From JAVDCA01 sp035293985 (lineage in GTDB: Bacteria > Pseudomonadota > Alphaproteobacteria > Rhizobiales > Xanthobacteraceae): DNA of 64,000 nt. The notes under the pieces are model-generated. The model saw only the letters and a list, made by a program, of their open reading frames with translations. It did no database searches and was not told where the DNA came from. This document shows positions 28,819-36,533 of this stretch, one piece after another. The DNA is taken from positions 62,001 to 126,000 of the forward strand of contig DATGLS010000025.1 in the NCBI GenBank assembly GCA_035293985.1, written 5' to 3'. Positions within the stretch are counted from its first letter, which is position 1, and each line of letters begins with the position of its first letter. Made by a program: the position numbers and the translations under genes.

Positions 28819-29496
28819 TCATCCCCGCTGCTTCGCGCGCGCACGCGCGATCAGCTCCTCGACCTTCGGCAGGATTTTCGCGACGATCACGTCGACACCC
28901 GCAGCCGTCGGATGCAACCCGTCGTGCTGGTTGAGCTTGCGATCGGCGACGATGCCGTCGATGAAGAACGGATAGAACACGACCCCGTACTGCTTGGCGA
29001 GATCGGGAAAGATCGCGTTGAACGTGCGGCCGTAGTCGGCGCCGAGATTGGGCGGCGCCAGCATGCCGCAGAGAAGCACCGGAATGTTGCGCTTGGCGAG
29101 GGCCGACAGAATGTCGTCGAGCCCGCGCCGCGTGATCGCCGGGTCGAGGCCGCGCAGCGCGTCGTTGGCGCCGAGCTCGAGAATCACCGCGTCGGTCCCG
29201 GGCGGGACCGACCAGTCGAGGCGCGCGAGCCCGTCCGACACCGTATTGCCGGAAACGCCCGCATTCGTGATCGCAACCGCAATGCCCTTGGCGGCGAGCG
29301 CGCTTTGCAGCTTGGCCGGAAAGGCGTCCTGCTCCGCGAGACCGAGGCCGGCCGTGAGCGAATCGCCGAGCGCGACGATCTGCAGCGGCTCGTCGGCGGC
29401 GGCCGCCGGCGACCCGGGGACCACCAAGGTCGCCATCAAAGCCGCCATCACCGCGGCGGCCAATGTAATGATTCGTAAAGTGATCTGGACCCGCAT
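28819..29496 (-). CDS. tesA: Secreted SGNH/GDSL esterase, TesA type
   Basis: This is a 225-residue exported hydrolase. Residues 1-34 form a long signal peptide ending in AAAA. The four SGNH blocks are present: GDSL (Ser46), the Gly in NAGVSGNT, GAND and the C-terminal DGLHP. It resembles TesA/arylesterase, which cleaves acyl-CoA, lysophospholipid or aryl esters in the periplasm. It is divergent from ybbA-ybbP (62 bp between starts), the same neighbourhood as tesA-ybbA-ybbP in E. coli, which supports the assignment. Confidence 0.88.
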   Translation of the reverse strand: MRVQITLRIITLAAAVMAALMATLVVPGSPAAAADEPLQIVALGDSLTAGLGLAEQDAFPAKLQSALAAKGIAVAITNAGVSGNTVSDGLARLDWSVPPGTDAVILELGANDALRGLDPAITRRGLDDILSALAKRNIPVLLCGMLAPPNLGADYGRTFNAIFPDLAKQYGVVFYPFFIDGIVADRKLNQHDGLHPTAAGVDVIVAKILPKVEELIARARAKQRG

Positions 29497-29558
29497 GGCG
29501 CCGTTCCCATATGACCGAGACGTGTTGCTGCCGCCAGCCGCGGGGGTTCACCAGCCGC

Positions 29559-30287
29559 ATGAATGACGTCTCGGTCAAGCCTGCTGTTGCGCCTGCGATC
29601 GCGCTCACGCGGGTCAACCTGTCGCTCGGCGGCGGCGCCGCGCGGGTGCATATCCTCAAGGACGTGACGCTCGAGATCGCGCGCGGCGAGGCGGTCGGCC
29701 TCATCGGACCGTCCGGCTCGGGCAAGTCGACGCTGCTGATGGTGATGGCCGGGCTCGAGCGGGCGGACTCAGGCGCCGTGACCGTCGCCGGCCAGGATGT
29801 CGGCCGGCTCGACGAGGATGCGCTCGCGCGCTTCCGCGGCCGCGAGGTCGGCATCGTGTTTCAGTCCTTTCATCTCATCCCAACGATGACGGCGCTGGAG
29901 AACGTCGCGGTGCCGCTCGAGCTCGCCGGCGCCAGCGATGCGTTCGAGCGCGCCGCGCGCGAGCTGGCCGCCGTCGGCCTCGGTGATCGCCTCGCCCACT
30001 ATCCGGCGCAGCTTTCCGGCGGCGAGCAGCAGCGCGTCGCGCTCGCCCGCGCACTCGCGCCGGCGCCCGCGATCCTCGTCGCCGACGAGCCGACCGGCAA
30101 TCTCGACGAGGCGACCGGGCGCGAGATCGTCGATCTCATGTTCGCCCGTCACGCCGAGCGCAACACGACGTTCGTGCTCGTCACCCACGATCCCAACCTC
30201 GCGGCGCGCTGCGACCGCGTGGTGCGCCTGCGCTCCGGCCGCGTCGAGCCCGCCGCCGCGCCCGCGCTGAGCGGTACGCGACGATGA
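29559..30287 (+). CDS. ybbA: ABC transporter ATPase YbbA
   Basis: From ATG 29559 this is a 242-residue LolD/MacB-type ATPase: Walker A GPSGSGKST, Q-loop VFQSFHLIPTMTALENV, signature LSGGEQQRVALARAL, Walker B ILVADEPTGNLDE and switch THD. It pairs with YbbP, whose ATG overlaps its stop by four bases (ATGA, 30284). The system probably moves lipids or hydrophobic compounds across or out of the inner membrane; the precise role of YbbAP is not settled. Confidence 0.92.
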   Translation: MNDVSVKPAVAPAIALTRVNLSLGGGAARVHILKDVTLEIARGEAVGLIGPSGSGKSTLLMVMAGLERADSGAVTVAGQDVGRLDEDALARFRGREVGIVFQSFHLIPTMTALENVAVPLELAGASDAFERAARELAAVGLGDRLAHYPAQLSGGEQQRVALARALAPAPAILVADEPTGNLDEATGREIVDLMFARHAERNTTFVLVTHDPNLAARCDRVVRLRSGRVEPAAAPALSGTRR

Positions 30288-32854
30288 CATCCATTCTCGC
30301 GGATGCCCCAGCAGTGCGGCGGCGCCAGCTCGCGCTGCGGCTGGCGCTGCGCGAGCTGCGCGCCGGCCTGCGCGGGTTCGGCGTCTTCATCGCCTGCATC
30401 GCGCTCGGCGTCGCGGCGATCGCCGGCGTCGGCTCGTTCGCGCAGAGCCTGGTCGACGGGCTCGCGCGCGAAGGTCAGGTGATCCTCGGCGGCGATCTCG
30501 CCTTCTCGCTCATCCAGCGCGAGGCGACGCCGCCCGAGCTTTCATTTCTCAGCCGCCAAGGTGAGGTGTCGGTCGCCGCCACCCTGCGCGCCATGGCGCG
30601 CACCGCTGATGGCCGCGCCACCCTCGTCGAGCTCAAGGCAGTCGATGCCGCCTATCCGCTCTACGGCGCGGTCGATACCGATCCGGCGGCGCCGCTCGGG
30701 GATCTGCTGGCAAGGCGCGGCGACGCCTACGGCGCGATCGTCGATCCGGCTCTGCTCGCCCGCCTCGATCTCGAGCCCGGCGCCCGCATCACGATCGGCC
30801 AGGCATCATTCGAACTGCGCGCCGCGCTCGTCACCGAGCCCGACAAGCTCGCCGGCGGCATCGGCTTCGGCCCGCGCCTGATGGTGAGTGAGGAGGCCCT
30901 GCGCGCCACTGGCCTGCTGCAGCCCGGCAGCCTAGTGCGCTGGCACTACCGTCTGCGCCTGCCCGCCGGCGCCGGCGAAGACACGGTGAAGCGGGTCACC
31001 GAGTCGGCCGCCATGCAGTTGCCCGATGCCGGCTGGGACATCCGCACCCGCGCCAACGCGACCCCGCAGATCGCGCGCAATGTCGAGCGCTTCACGCAAT
31101 ATCTCACCCTGGTCGGCCTCACCGCGCTGCTCGTCGGCGGCGTCGGCGTCGCCAACTCGACGCGGTATTTTCTCGATCGCAAGCGCGACGTCATCGCCAC
31201 CATGAAGGCGCTGGGCGCAACCGGCACGCGCGTCTTCGCCATCTATTTCACCCAGGTGATGCTGCTCGCCGCGATCGGCGTCGCCGTCGGGCTCGCCGTC
31301 GGCGCGCTCGCCCCCTACGCGATCGCGGCCGCGCTGAAGACGCTGCTGCCGCTGCCGCTCGCGCCATCCGTCCATCCTCTGCAACTGCTCGCCGCGCTTG
31401 CCTACGGCCTGCTCACCGCGGCGGCGTTCTCGTTGTGGCCGCTCGGCCGCGTGCACGACGTGCCGGTGTCGGCCCTCTTTCGCGACGAGATCGCGCCACA
31501 GCGCCGCTTCCCGCGCCTGCGCTACGCGATCGCGGCCCTGCTCGCGGCGCTGGCGCTCACCGTGCTCGCCGTCATGGCCGCCTACGACCGCCGCATGGCG
31601 GTGATCTTCGTCGTCGCCGCCCTCGCGGTGTTCGCGCTGCTGCGCCTCGTCGCCGCCGGGCTGATGGCGATCGCCCGCCGCGCCCCGCGGCTGCGCTCGA
31701 CCATGTGGCGGCTCGCCATCGCCAACATCCATCGGCCCGGCGCGCTCACGCCTACCGTGGTGCTCTCGCTCGGGCTCGGCCTCGCGCTGCTCGTCACCGT
31801 GCTGGAGATCGACGCAAATCTACGCCGCGAGTTCGTGCAGGCGCTGCCCGAGAGAGCGCCTTCGTTCTTCTTCCTCGACATCCAGGGCGCGGACGCCGAC
31901 CGCTTCGACGCCTTCGTCCACGCGCAGGCGCCGCGCGCGAGCCTCGACCGCGTGCCGATGCTGCGCGGCCGCATCGTCGCGGCGCGCGGCGTCAAGGCGG
32001 CCGACCTGAAGCCGCGCCCCGACGCGCAATGGGTGCTGCACAGCGACCGCGGCATCACCTTCACGGGCGACGTCCCGCAGGGCTCGCGCGTGGTGGAGGG
32101 CCGGTGGTGGGGCCGCGACTACAATGGCCCGCCGCTGCTTTCGTTCGAGAAGAAGCTCGCCGAGGGCCTCGGCCTCAAGATCGGCGATCAGGTGACCGTC
32201 AACGTGCTCGGCCGCAACGTCACGGCGACGATCGCCAATCTGCGCACCGTCGACTGGGAGTCGCTCGGCATCAATTTCGTGCTGGTGTTCTCGCCCGGGG
32301 CGTTCGCCGGTGCGCCGGTGACGGATATCGCGACCGTCACGTTTCCAGGTGGTGGCACGCCGGCCGAGGACGCGGCGCTGCTGAAAGCCGTCGGCAACAC
32401 GTTTCCGACGGTGACCGCGGTGCCGGTGCGTGACGCGATCGACGCGGTCGGGCAGATCGTGACCAACCTGGTGCTGGCGATCCGCGTGGCGAGCAGCGTC
32501 ACCCTCGTCGCCGCCGTGCTGGTGCTCGGCGGCGCGCTCGCGGCCGGCCATCGCCACCGGGTCTACGACGCCGTGATCCTCAAGACGCTCGGCGCCACGC
32601 GGCGCCAGCTCATCACCGCCTACGTGATCGAGTATCTGTTGCTCGGGCTCGCCACCGTGCTGTTCGGCGTCGCCGCCGGCTCCATCGCGGCCTGGCGCGT
32701 CGTCGCCGACATCATGACGTTGCCGTTCGCGTGGGCAGGCGGGCCGGCGGTCGCCGCCTCGCTCGTCGCGCTCGCGATCACGCTGCTCTTCGGGCTGATC
32801 GGCACGTTTGCGGCGCTTGGTCGCAAGCCCGCCGCGGTATTGCGGAATCTATAG
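30284..32854 (+). CDS. ybbP: FtsX-like ABC permease YbbP
   Basis: This is an 856-residue membrane protein with two FtsX-type permease units. A helix at about residues 25-50 is followed by a large periplasmic domain, then clusters of helices near 265-400, 410-500 and a last set after about 725. FLDRKRDVIATMKALGATG and YDAVILKTLGATRRQLI are the cytoplasmic coupling helices typical of FtsX/MacB proteins. It is translationally coupled to ybbA. The size matches E. coli YbbP (about 800). Downstream are a family E repeat and a Bax-inhibitor gene in the same direction. Confidence 0.92.
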   Translation: MTSILADAPAVRRRQLALRLALRELRAGLRGFGVFIACIALGVAAIAGVGSFAQSLVDGLAREGQVILGGDLAFSLIQREATPPELSFLSRQGEVSVAATLRAMARTADGRATLVELKAVDAAYPLYGAVDTDPAAPLGDLLARRGDAYGAIVDPALLARLDLEPGARITIGQASFELRAALVTEPDKLAGGIGFGPRLMVSEEALRATGLLQPGSLVRWHYRLRLPAGAGEDTVKRVTESAAMQLPDAGWDIRTRANATPQIARNVERFTQYLTLVGLTALLVGGVGVANSTRYFLDRKRDVIATMKALGATGTRVFAIYFTQVMLLAAIGVAVGLAVGALAPYAIAAALKTLLPLPLAPSVHPLQLLAALAYGLLTAAAFSLWPLGRVHDVPVSALFRDEIAPQRRFPRLRYAIAALLAALALTVLAVMAAYDRRMAVIFVVAALAVFALLRLVAAGLMAIARRAPRLRSTMWRLAIANIHRPGALTPTVVLSLGLGLALLVTVLEIDANLRREFVQALPERAPSFFFLDIQGADADRFDAFVHAQAPRASLDRVPMLRGRIVAARGVKAADLKPRPDAQWVLHSDRGITFTGDVPQGSRVVEGRWWGRDYNGPPLLSFEKKLAEGLGLKIGDQVTVNVLGRNVTATIANLRTVDWESLGINFVLVFSPGAFAGAPVTDIATVTFPGGGTPAEDAALLKAVGNTFPTVTAVPVRDAIDAVGQIVTNLVLAIRVASSVTLVAAVLVLGGALAAGHRHRVYDAVILKTLGATRRQLITAYVIEYLLLGLATVLFGVAAGSIAAWRVVADIMTLPFAWAGGPAVAASLVALAITLLFGLIGTFAALGRKPAAVLRNL

Positions 32855-32964
32855 GCAAATCAATCGATCCGGCGCTCGCCGTCGCGGCTTTTTGCCGCCA
32901 GTACAAAGACTTATGCGAAGGGAGGCGGCCTTGTCGTCGCCCCGATTCGCGGCATGATGCCCCG

Positions 32965-33033
32965 GCATGATCCCGAAAAAGCCTGCTGCGTATTTGGTAT
33001 GGGGTGGCCATCGTCGTTCGGAAAAGATCATGC
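32965..33033. repeat. Family E intergenic palindrome, copy 1
   Basis: GCATGATCCCGAAAA at the left and TTCGGAAAAGATCATGC at the right form imperfect arms around a variable middle. A related element is at 37406. It lies in the 236-bp gap between ybbP and the first Bax-inhibitor gene; a short GGGCCCTTTTTTTC follows at about 33054, which may help stop ybbP transcription. Confidence 0.7.
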
Positions 33034-33090
33034 TCAAACTTGGTAGGGCGGCTGGGCCCTTTTTTTCATCCGCCCGCATCGGCGCTCGGC

Positions 33091-33924
33091 ATGTCGGATC
33101 TTGATCATCACGTCAGCGGCTTTCCCGCCGCGATGACGCCGTCGGAGACGGCGGTCATCGATGCGGGCCTGCGCGCCTACATGCTGCGCATCTACAATTA
33201 CATGAGCATCGGTCTCGCGCTCACCGGGCTCTCGGCGATCGGCATCTACCTGCTCGCGGTGCGCGACAACGTGGCCGATGCCTCCTACCTCGTGCGCGCC
33301 GGCCGAGTGATCCCGATTCCCGCCGGCGTCGCGGTGCAGCACACCGACATCCTGCTCACCAATTTCGGCTACGCGGTGTACGTGAGCCCGCTGAAATGGG
33401 TGATCATCCTGGCGCCGCTCGCGCTCGTCATCGCGCTGAGCTTCTTGGCGAGCCGCCTGCGGCCGGCGACGGCGCAGCTGCTGTTCTGGCTCTATGCGGC
33501 GCTGGTCGGGTTGTCGCTCTCGTCGATCTTCCTGCTCTACACCCACACCTCGATCGCGCGTGTGTTCTTCATCACGGCCGCCGCCTTCGGCGGGCTGTCG
33601 CTGTGGGGCTATACGACGCGGCGCGATCTCGGCGGCCTCGGCGCGTTCGCGGCCATGGGGCTGATCGGCGTCGTCATCGCGAGTGCGGTCAACCTCATCC
33701 TTGCCAGCTCGACCGTGCAGTGGGCGGTCTCGCTGATCGGCGTCGCGGTGTTCTCCGGCCTGACCGCATGGGATACCCAGCGGCTCAAGAGCGAGTACCT
33801 CTACGGTGCCATGGACGGGGAAGCCGCCGAGCGGTCCGCCATCCTCGGCGCGCTGTCGCTCTATCTCGACTTCATCAACCTGTTCACCATGCTGCTGCAG
33901 CTGTTCGGGCAGCGGGACGAATGA
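33091..33924 (+). CDS. Bax inhibitor-1/YccA family membrane protein, copy 1
   Basis: With the start at ATG 33091 the protein is 277 residues with seven hydrophobic segments, the normal BI-1 layout. It carries TSIARVFFITAAAFGGLSLWGYTTRRDL and ends with SLYLDFINLFTMLLQLFG, both conserved in this family. BI-1 proteins are inner-membrane proteins linked to stress and proton or calcium leak; YccA in E. coli inhibits FtsH. This copy has an extra loop near residues 70-100 (about 33 residues) compared with its neighbour at 34176. Confidence 0.87.
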   Translation: MSDLDHHVSGFPAAMTPSETAVIDAGLRAYMLRIYNYMSIGLALTGLSAIGIYLLAVRDNVADASYLVRAGRVIPIPAGVAVQHTDILLTNFGYAVYVSPLKWVIILAPLALVIALSFLASRLRPATAQLLFWLYAALVGLSLSSIFLLYTHTSIARVFFITAAAFGGLSLWGYTTRRDLGGLGAFAAMGLIGVVIASAVNLILASSTVQWAVSLIGVAVFSGLTAWDTQRLKSEYLYGAMDGEAAERSAILGALSLYLDFINLFTMLLQLFGQRDE

Positions 33925-34175
33925 CCCCCCACTTCGACGATCGCGTGGATACACGTTAAGGTTTGGTAATCATTCGCCAAGCCCCCGGCGGCCGGCCGGC
34001 AACCATGATGGCAATCGGCAACAAAGCGTACGCACGGCGCGACAAGAAAGCCGTGCGGGTATCTTCCACTTTTCCCCGACAATCACTAGATTCTCGCCAG
34101 CGGCAGGCGGGGCGTCCTTGACCCCGATGCCTTCAGTGCCCACCAGACGACCGGGCAGCAGAAAGGAAAACTTCG

Positions 34176-34910
34176 ATGTCGGACTTCGACCGTAATTACA
34201 CGGCCGCGCGCGGGTTCGGCGCCGACCGTGCCGTCGCGATCGATGCGGGCCTGCGCGCCCACATGATCCGCGTCTACAACTACATGGCTGGCGGCGTCGC
34301 GCTGACCGGCGTCATCGCGTTTTTGACCGCCCAGTACGCGGCGGCCAATCCGGCGATCGCGCAGGCGCTTTACCGCAGTCCGCTCGCCTTCCTGATCCTC
34401 TTCGCGCCGCTCGGCGTGGTGGTCTTCCTGAGCTGGCGGATCGGCCAGCTGCAGGCGTCGACCGCGCGTACGCTGTTCTTCGTCTACGCCGGCCTGCTAG
34501 GGGTGATGCTGTCGTCCATCTTCTTCGTCTACACCCACGGCTCGATCGCCCGCGTGTTCTTCATCTCGGCCGCCTCCTTCGGCGCCCTGTCCCTGTGGGG
34601 CTACACCACCCAGCGCAACCTCGACGCCATGGGCTCGTTCATGATGATGGGCCTGTTCGGCATCCTGATCGCGATGGTGGTCAATATCTTCCTTCGCTCG
34701 AGCGGCCTCGATTGGGCGATCTCGATCCTCGGCGTCGGGATCTTCGCTGGTCTCACCGCCTGGGACACCCAGAAGATCAAGGAAATGTACAGTCCGATGG
34801 ACGACGGGACGGTCGCGGGCCGCAAGGCCGTGATGGGCGCGCTCGCGCTCTACCTCGACTTCATCAACATCTTCCTGTTCCTGCTCCGCCTGCTCGGCGA
34901 CCGCCGCTGA
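34176..34910 (+). CDS. Bax inhibitor-1/YccA family membrane protein, copy 2
   Basis: This 244-residue BI-1 protein has seven hydrophobic segments and is clearly a paralogue of the gene at 33091: both open with AIDAGLRAxMxRxYNYM, share GSIARVFFI/TSIARVFFI and end with YLDFINxF. The start ATG 34176 has AGAAAGGAAAA upstream. A perfect intrinsic terminator follows at 34940. The 251-bp gap to the first copy suggests separate control. Duplication followed by loop change is the simplest explanation. Confidence 0.9.
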   Translation: MSDFDRNYTAARGFGADRAVAIDAGLRAHMIRVYNYMAGGVALTGVIAFLTAQYAAANPAIAQALYRSPLAFLILFAPLGVVVFLSWRIGQLQASTARTLFFVYAGLLGVMLSSIFFVYTHGSIARVFFISAASFGALSLWGYTTQRNLDAMGSFMMMGLFGILIAMVVNIFLRSSGLDWAISILGVGIFAGLTAWDTQKIKEMYSPMDDGTVAGRKAVMGALALYLDFINIFLFLLRLLGDRR

Positions 34911-34939
34911 TCGGCACAGACGGAACTCAAAGCTGCGAA

Positions 34940-34969
34940 GCGCCCCGGTCCTTCCGGGGCGCTTTTTTT
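34940..34969 (+). terminator. Rho-independent terminator of the Bax-inhibitor gene
   Basis: GCGCCCCGG and CCGGGGCGC form a perfect 9-bp stem around TCCTT, followed by seven T residues. It lies 29 bp after the stop of the gene at 34176. Confidence 0.93.
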
Positions 34970-35007
34970 GTGGCGGCTGAGACGTGGCGGCGCTATCGCC
35001 TCATCCC

Positions 35008-35547
35008 ATGCGTCTTTCCATCCGGGCCGCGACCGCGGCCGACATCCCGGCCATCACGGCGATCTACGATCACGCGGTGCGCCACGGCACGGCCTCCTTC
35101 GAGCTCGAGCCACCCGACGCCGCCGAGATGGCGCGCCGGCAGCAGGCGCTGCTCGACGGCGGCTATCCCTATCTGGTGGCCGAGGCCGATGGCGCGGTCG
35201 CCGGATACGCCTATGCGGGCGCCTATCGGCCGCGCCCGGCCTATCGCTGGAGCGTCGAGGACTCGGTCTATATCGCGCCGACCATGCACCGCCGGGGCAT
35301 CGGCGCGGCCCTGCTCGGGGCGCTGATCGCCGCGGCGGAGCAGCGCGGCTTCCGCCAGATGATCGCGGTCATCGGGGATTCGGCGCAGGTGCCGTCGATC
35401 GAGCTGCACCGCGCCTTGGGCTTTCGCCCGATCGGGGCGGTCGAGAACGTCGGGTTCAAGTTCGGTCGCTGGCTCGATACGGTGCTGATGCAGCGGGCGC
35501 TGGGAGCGGGAGCGACGATGCCGCCGGGGTCAGCGAGTAGCGAGTAG
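35008..35547 (+). CDS. Phosphinothricin acetyltransferase-like GNAT
   Basis: The protein is 179 residues from ATG 35008. It matches the PAT/Bar-like GNAT group: IRAATAADIPAITAIYDHAV, AGYAYAGAYRPRPAYRW, the acetyl-CoA loop HRRGIGAALLGALI and SIELHRALGFRPIGAVENVGFKFGRW. Chromosomal members more often acetylate methionine sulfoximine or similar amino acid analogues than phosphinothricin. The last residues (SASSE) and the stop codon are encoded by a family C repeat (GAGTAGC units from 35533), so the C terminus has been replaced or extended by the repeat. Confidence 0.88.
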   Translation: MRLSIRAATAADIPAITAIYDHAVRHGTASFELEPPDAAEMARRQQALLDGGYPYLVAEADGAVAGYAYAGAYRPRPAYRWSVEDSVYIAPTMHRRGIGAALLGALIAAAEQRGFRQMIAVIGDSAQVPSIELHRALGFRPIGAVENVGFKFGRWLDTVLMQRALGAGATMPPGSASSE

Positions 35548-35607
35548 CGAGTAGCGAGTAGGAAAGAACTCGCGAGCTATTCGCTACTCGCCATTCCCTA
35601 TTCGCTC
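35533..35607. repeat. Family C palindrome, copy 2, with tandem GAGTAGC units
   Basis: Four GAGTAGC-type heptamers stand in tandem at the left (about 35534-35561); the right arm reads TCGCTACTCGCCATTCCCTATTCGCT. The element overlaps the last five codons and stop of the GNAT gene and ends 5 bp from the stop of the convergent DUF2794 gene, so it probably acts as a shared 3' hairpin. Confidence 0.82.
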
Positions 35608-35611
35608 CCCC

Positions 35612-35989
35612 TCAATTCACCACCAGCCTGATCAGCTTCTCGTCGAGCACCCGCAGCACGCGCTCGAGCTCGTGGCCGCGCCGCATGATCAGGCCGGTCG
35701 CCGTGATCACGCTGTAGGCGCCCTGCCGTCGCGCCAGCTTGGGGTTCTTCTCGATGCGGTAAATCGGTACTTCAGCGGCGTGGCGGAAGACCGAGAACAC
35801 GGCACGGTCGCGCAGGAAGTCGATCGCGTAGTCGCGCCACTCGCCCGCCGCCACCATCCGTCCATAGAGCGCGAGAATGCGGTCGAGCTCGCGCCGGTCG
35901 AAGGTTACGCAAGCGGACTGCGGGGCGGCGGCCAGGCCGTCGCCCCGGAGATTCTGGCTGGGGTCGGTTTCGCCGGGCCCGAAGCTCAT
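35612..35989 (-). CDS. DUF2794 family protein
   Basis: With the start at ATG 35989 the protein is 125 residues. AAGGAGG lies at the expected distance upstream, which decides against the longer frame from 36205. It has the DUF2794 pattern: VTFDRRELDRILALYGRMVA, WRDYAIDFLRDRAVFSVFRH and YRIEKNPKLARRQGAYSV. The family is small, cytoplasmic and nearly confined to alphaproteobacteria; its role is unknown. Two direct repeats of CAGTACACT lie 48-71 bp upstream and may be an operator. Confidence 0.9.
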   Translation of the reverse strand: MSFGPGETDPSQNLRGDGLAAAPQSACVTFDRRELDRILALYGRMVAAGEWRDYAIDFLRDRAVFSVFRHAAEVPIYRIEKNPKLARRQGAYSVITATGLIMRRGHELERVLRVLDEKLIRLVVN

Positions 35990-36036
35990 GCGGCGCCTCC
36001 TTGGTTCAGCAAATTGGTTCAGCACGCTCTTTGTCT

Positions 36037-36060
36037 CAGTACACTTCGGCCCAGTACACT
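36037..36060. promoter_or_regulatory. Direct-repeat operator candidate upstream of DUF2794
   Basis: CAGTACACT occurs at 36037-36045 and again at 36052-36060, 15 bases apart start to start. AGTACACT-like half-sites are typical of TetR-type operators. A second direct repeat, TTGGTTCAGCA, lies between it and the gene (36001-36024). No regulator gene is next to it. Confidence 0.4.
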
Positions 36061-36407
36061 GTGTCGCAGCGCCAGCTTCCGACGACCTCGTTCGCCGAAG
36101 AGCTGGCGCAATGGAAGTGTCATGATCGCGCCGAATGCCTGCGGCGGCAAGGGCTTCGCCGATGGTTGCTCGCCACGGACAAAAGCGCGCACTGGGATTG
36201 ATCACAGGGCAGCGATCACGCGCTCGTTAAACAATTCATAATGCTGCCCGAATTGCGCCCCGCCGGGGTCAACCTGGCTTGGGATAAGCACACTCATAGA
36301 GTTCGGCTCGGTGCGGGCTCCGGATTCCTCAGCCCCCCAGCCCCCCGGAGCTTGTACCGGCCGGCTCTTCGTTTTTGTTCCGTGTAAGGTTCAATCCCCT
36401 ACGCTTT

Positions 36408-36434
36408 GGGCCGGCGCAAGCTGGCCCTTTTTTT
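36408..36434 (+). terminator. Orphan rho-independent terminator
   Basis: GGGCCGGC and GCTGGCCC form an 8-bp stem (one G-T pair) around a GCAA tetraloop, followed by seven T residues. There is no plus-strand protein gene upstream within 860 bp (the nearest ends at 35547, behind its own repeat), so it implies a separate short transcript. Confidence 0.85.
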
Positions 36435-36445
36435 GTGTGCACATC

Positions 36446-36510
36446 GTCATGCCCGGGACGGAGGCGAGCGAAGCGACGCCGTTCTTCTAACGGCAATGCT
36501 CGGCCATGAC
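36446..36510. repeat. Degenerate family A palindrome, copy 4
   Basis: It starts GTCATGCCCGGGACGGAGGC and ends GCTCGGCCATGAC, with an internal GAGCGAAGCGACGCCGTT block that is also found, inverted, in the element at 43474. The central CCACGTCTT arms of full copies are missing. Confidence 0.65.
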
Positions 36511-36533
36511 GGTACTCGCGTCGAGAGATCGAC

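Larger units (their letters stand above)
35990..36533. other. 544-bp region without a protein gene
   Basis: This gap between two minus-strand genes contains the DUF2794 upstream region (direct repeats at 36001-36024 and 36037-36060), a GCTCCGG/CCGGAGC hairpin with a C-rich 21-base loop at 36317-36351, a strong plus-strand terminator at 36408, and a degenerate family A repeat at 36446. The reading frames here lack family similarity. An unannotated plus-strand small RNA ending at 36434 would explain the orphan terminator. Confidence 0.55.

Noticed and set aside
36375..36407. GGTTCAATCCCC, resembling a tRNA or tmRNA T arm
   Set aside because: The stem contains a mismatch, there is no acceptor stem or CCA-like end, and no D or anticodon arm upstream. 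The region was kept only as a possible small RNA.
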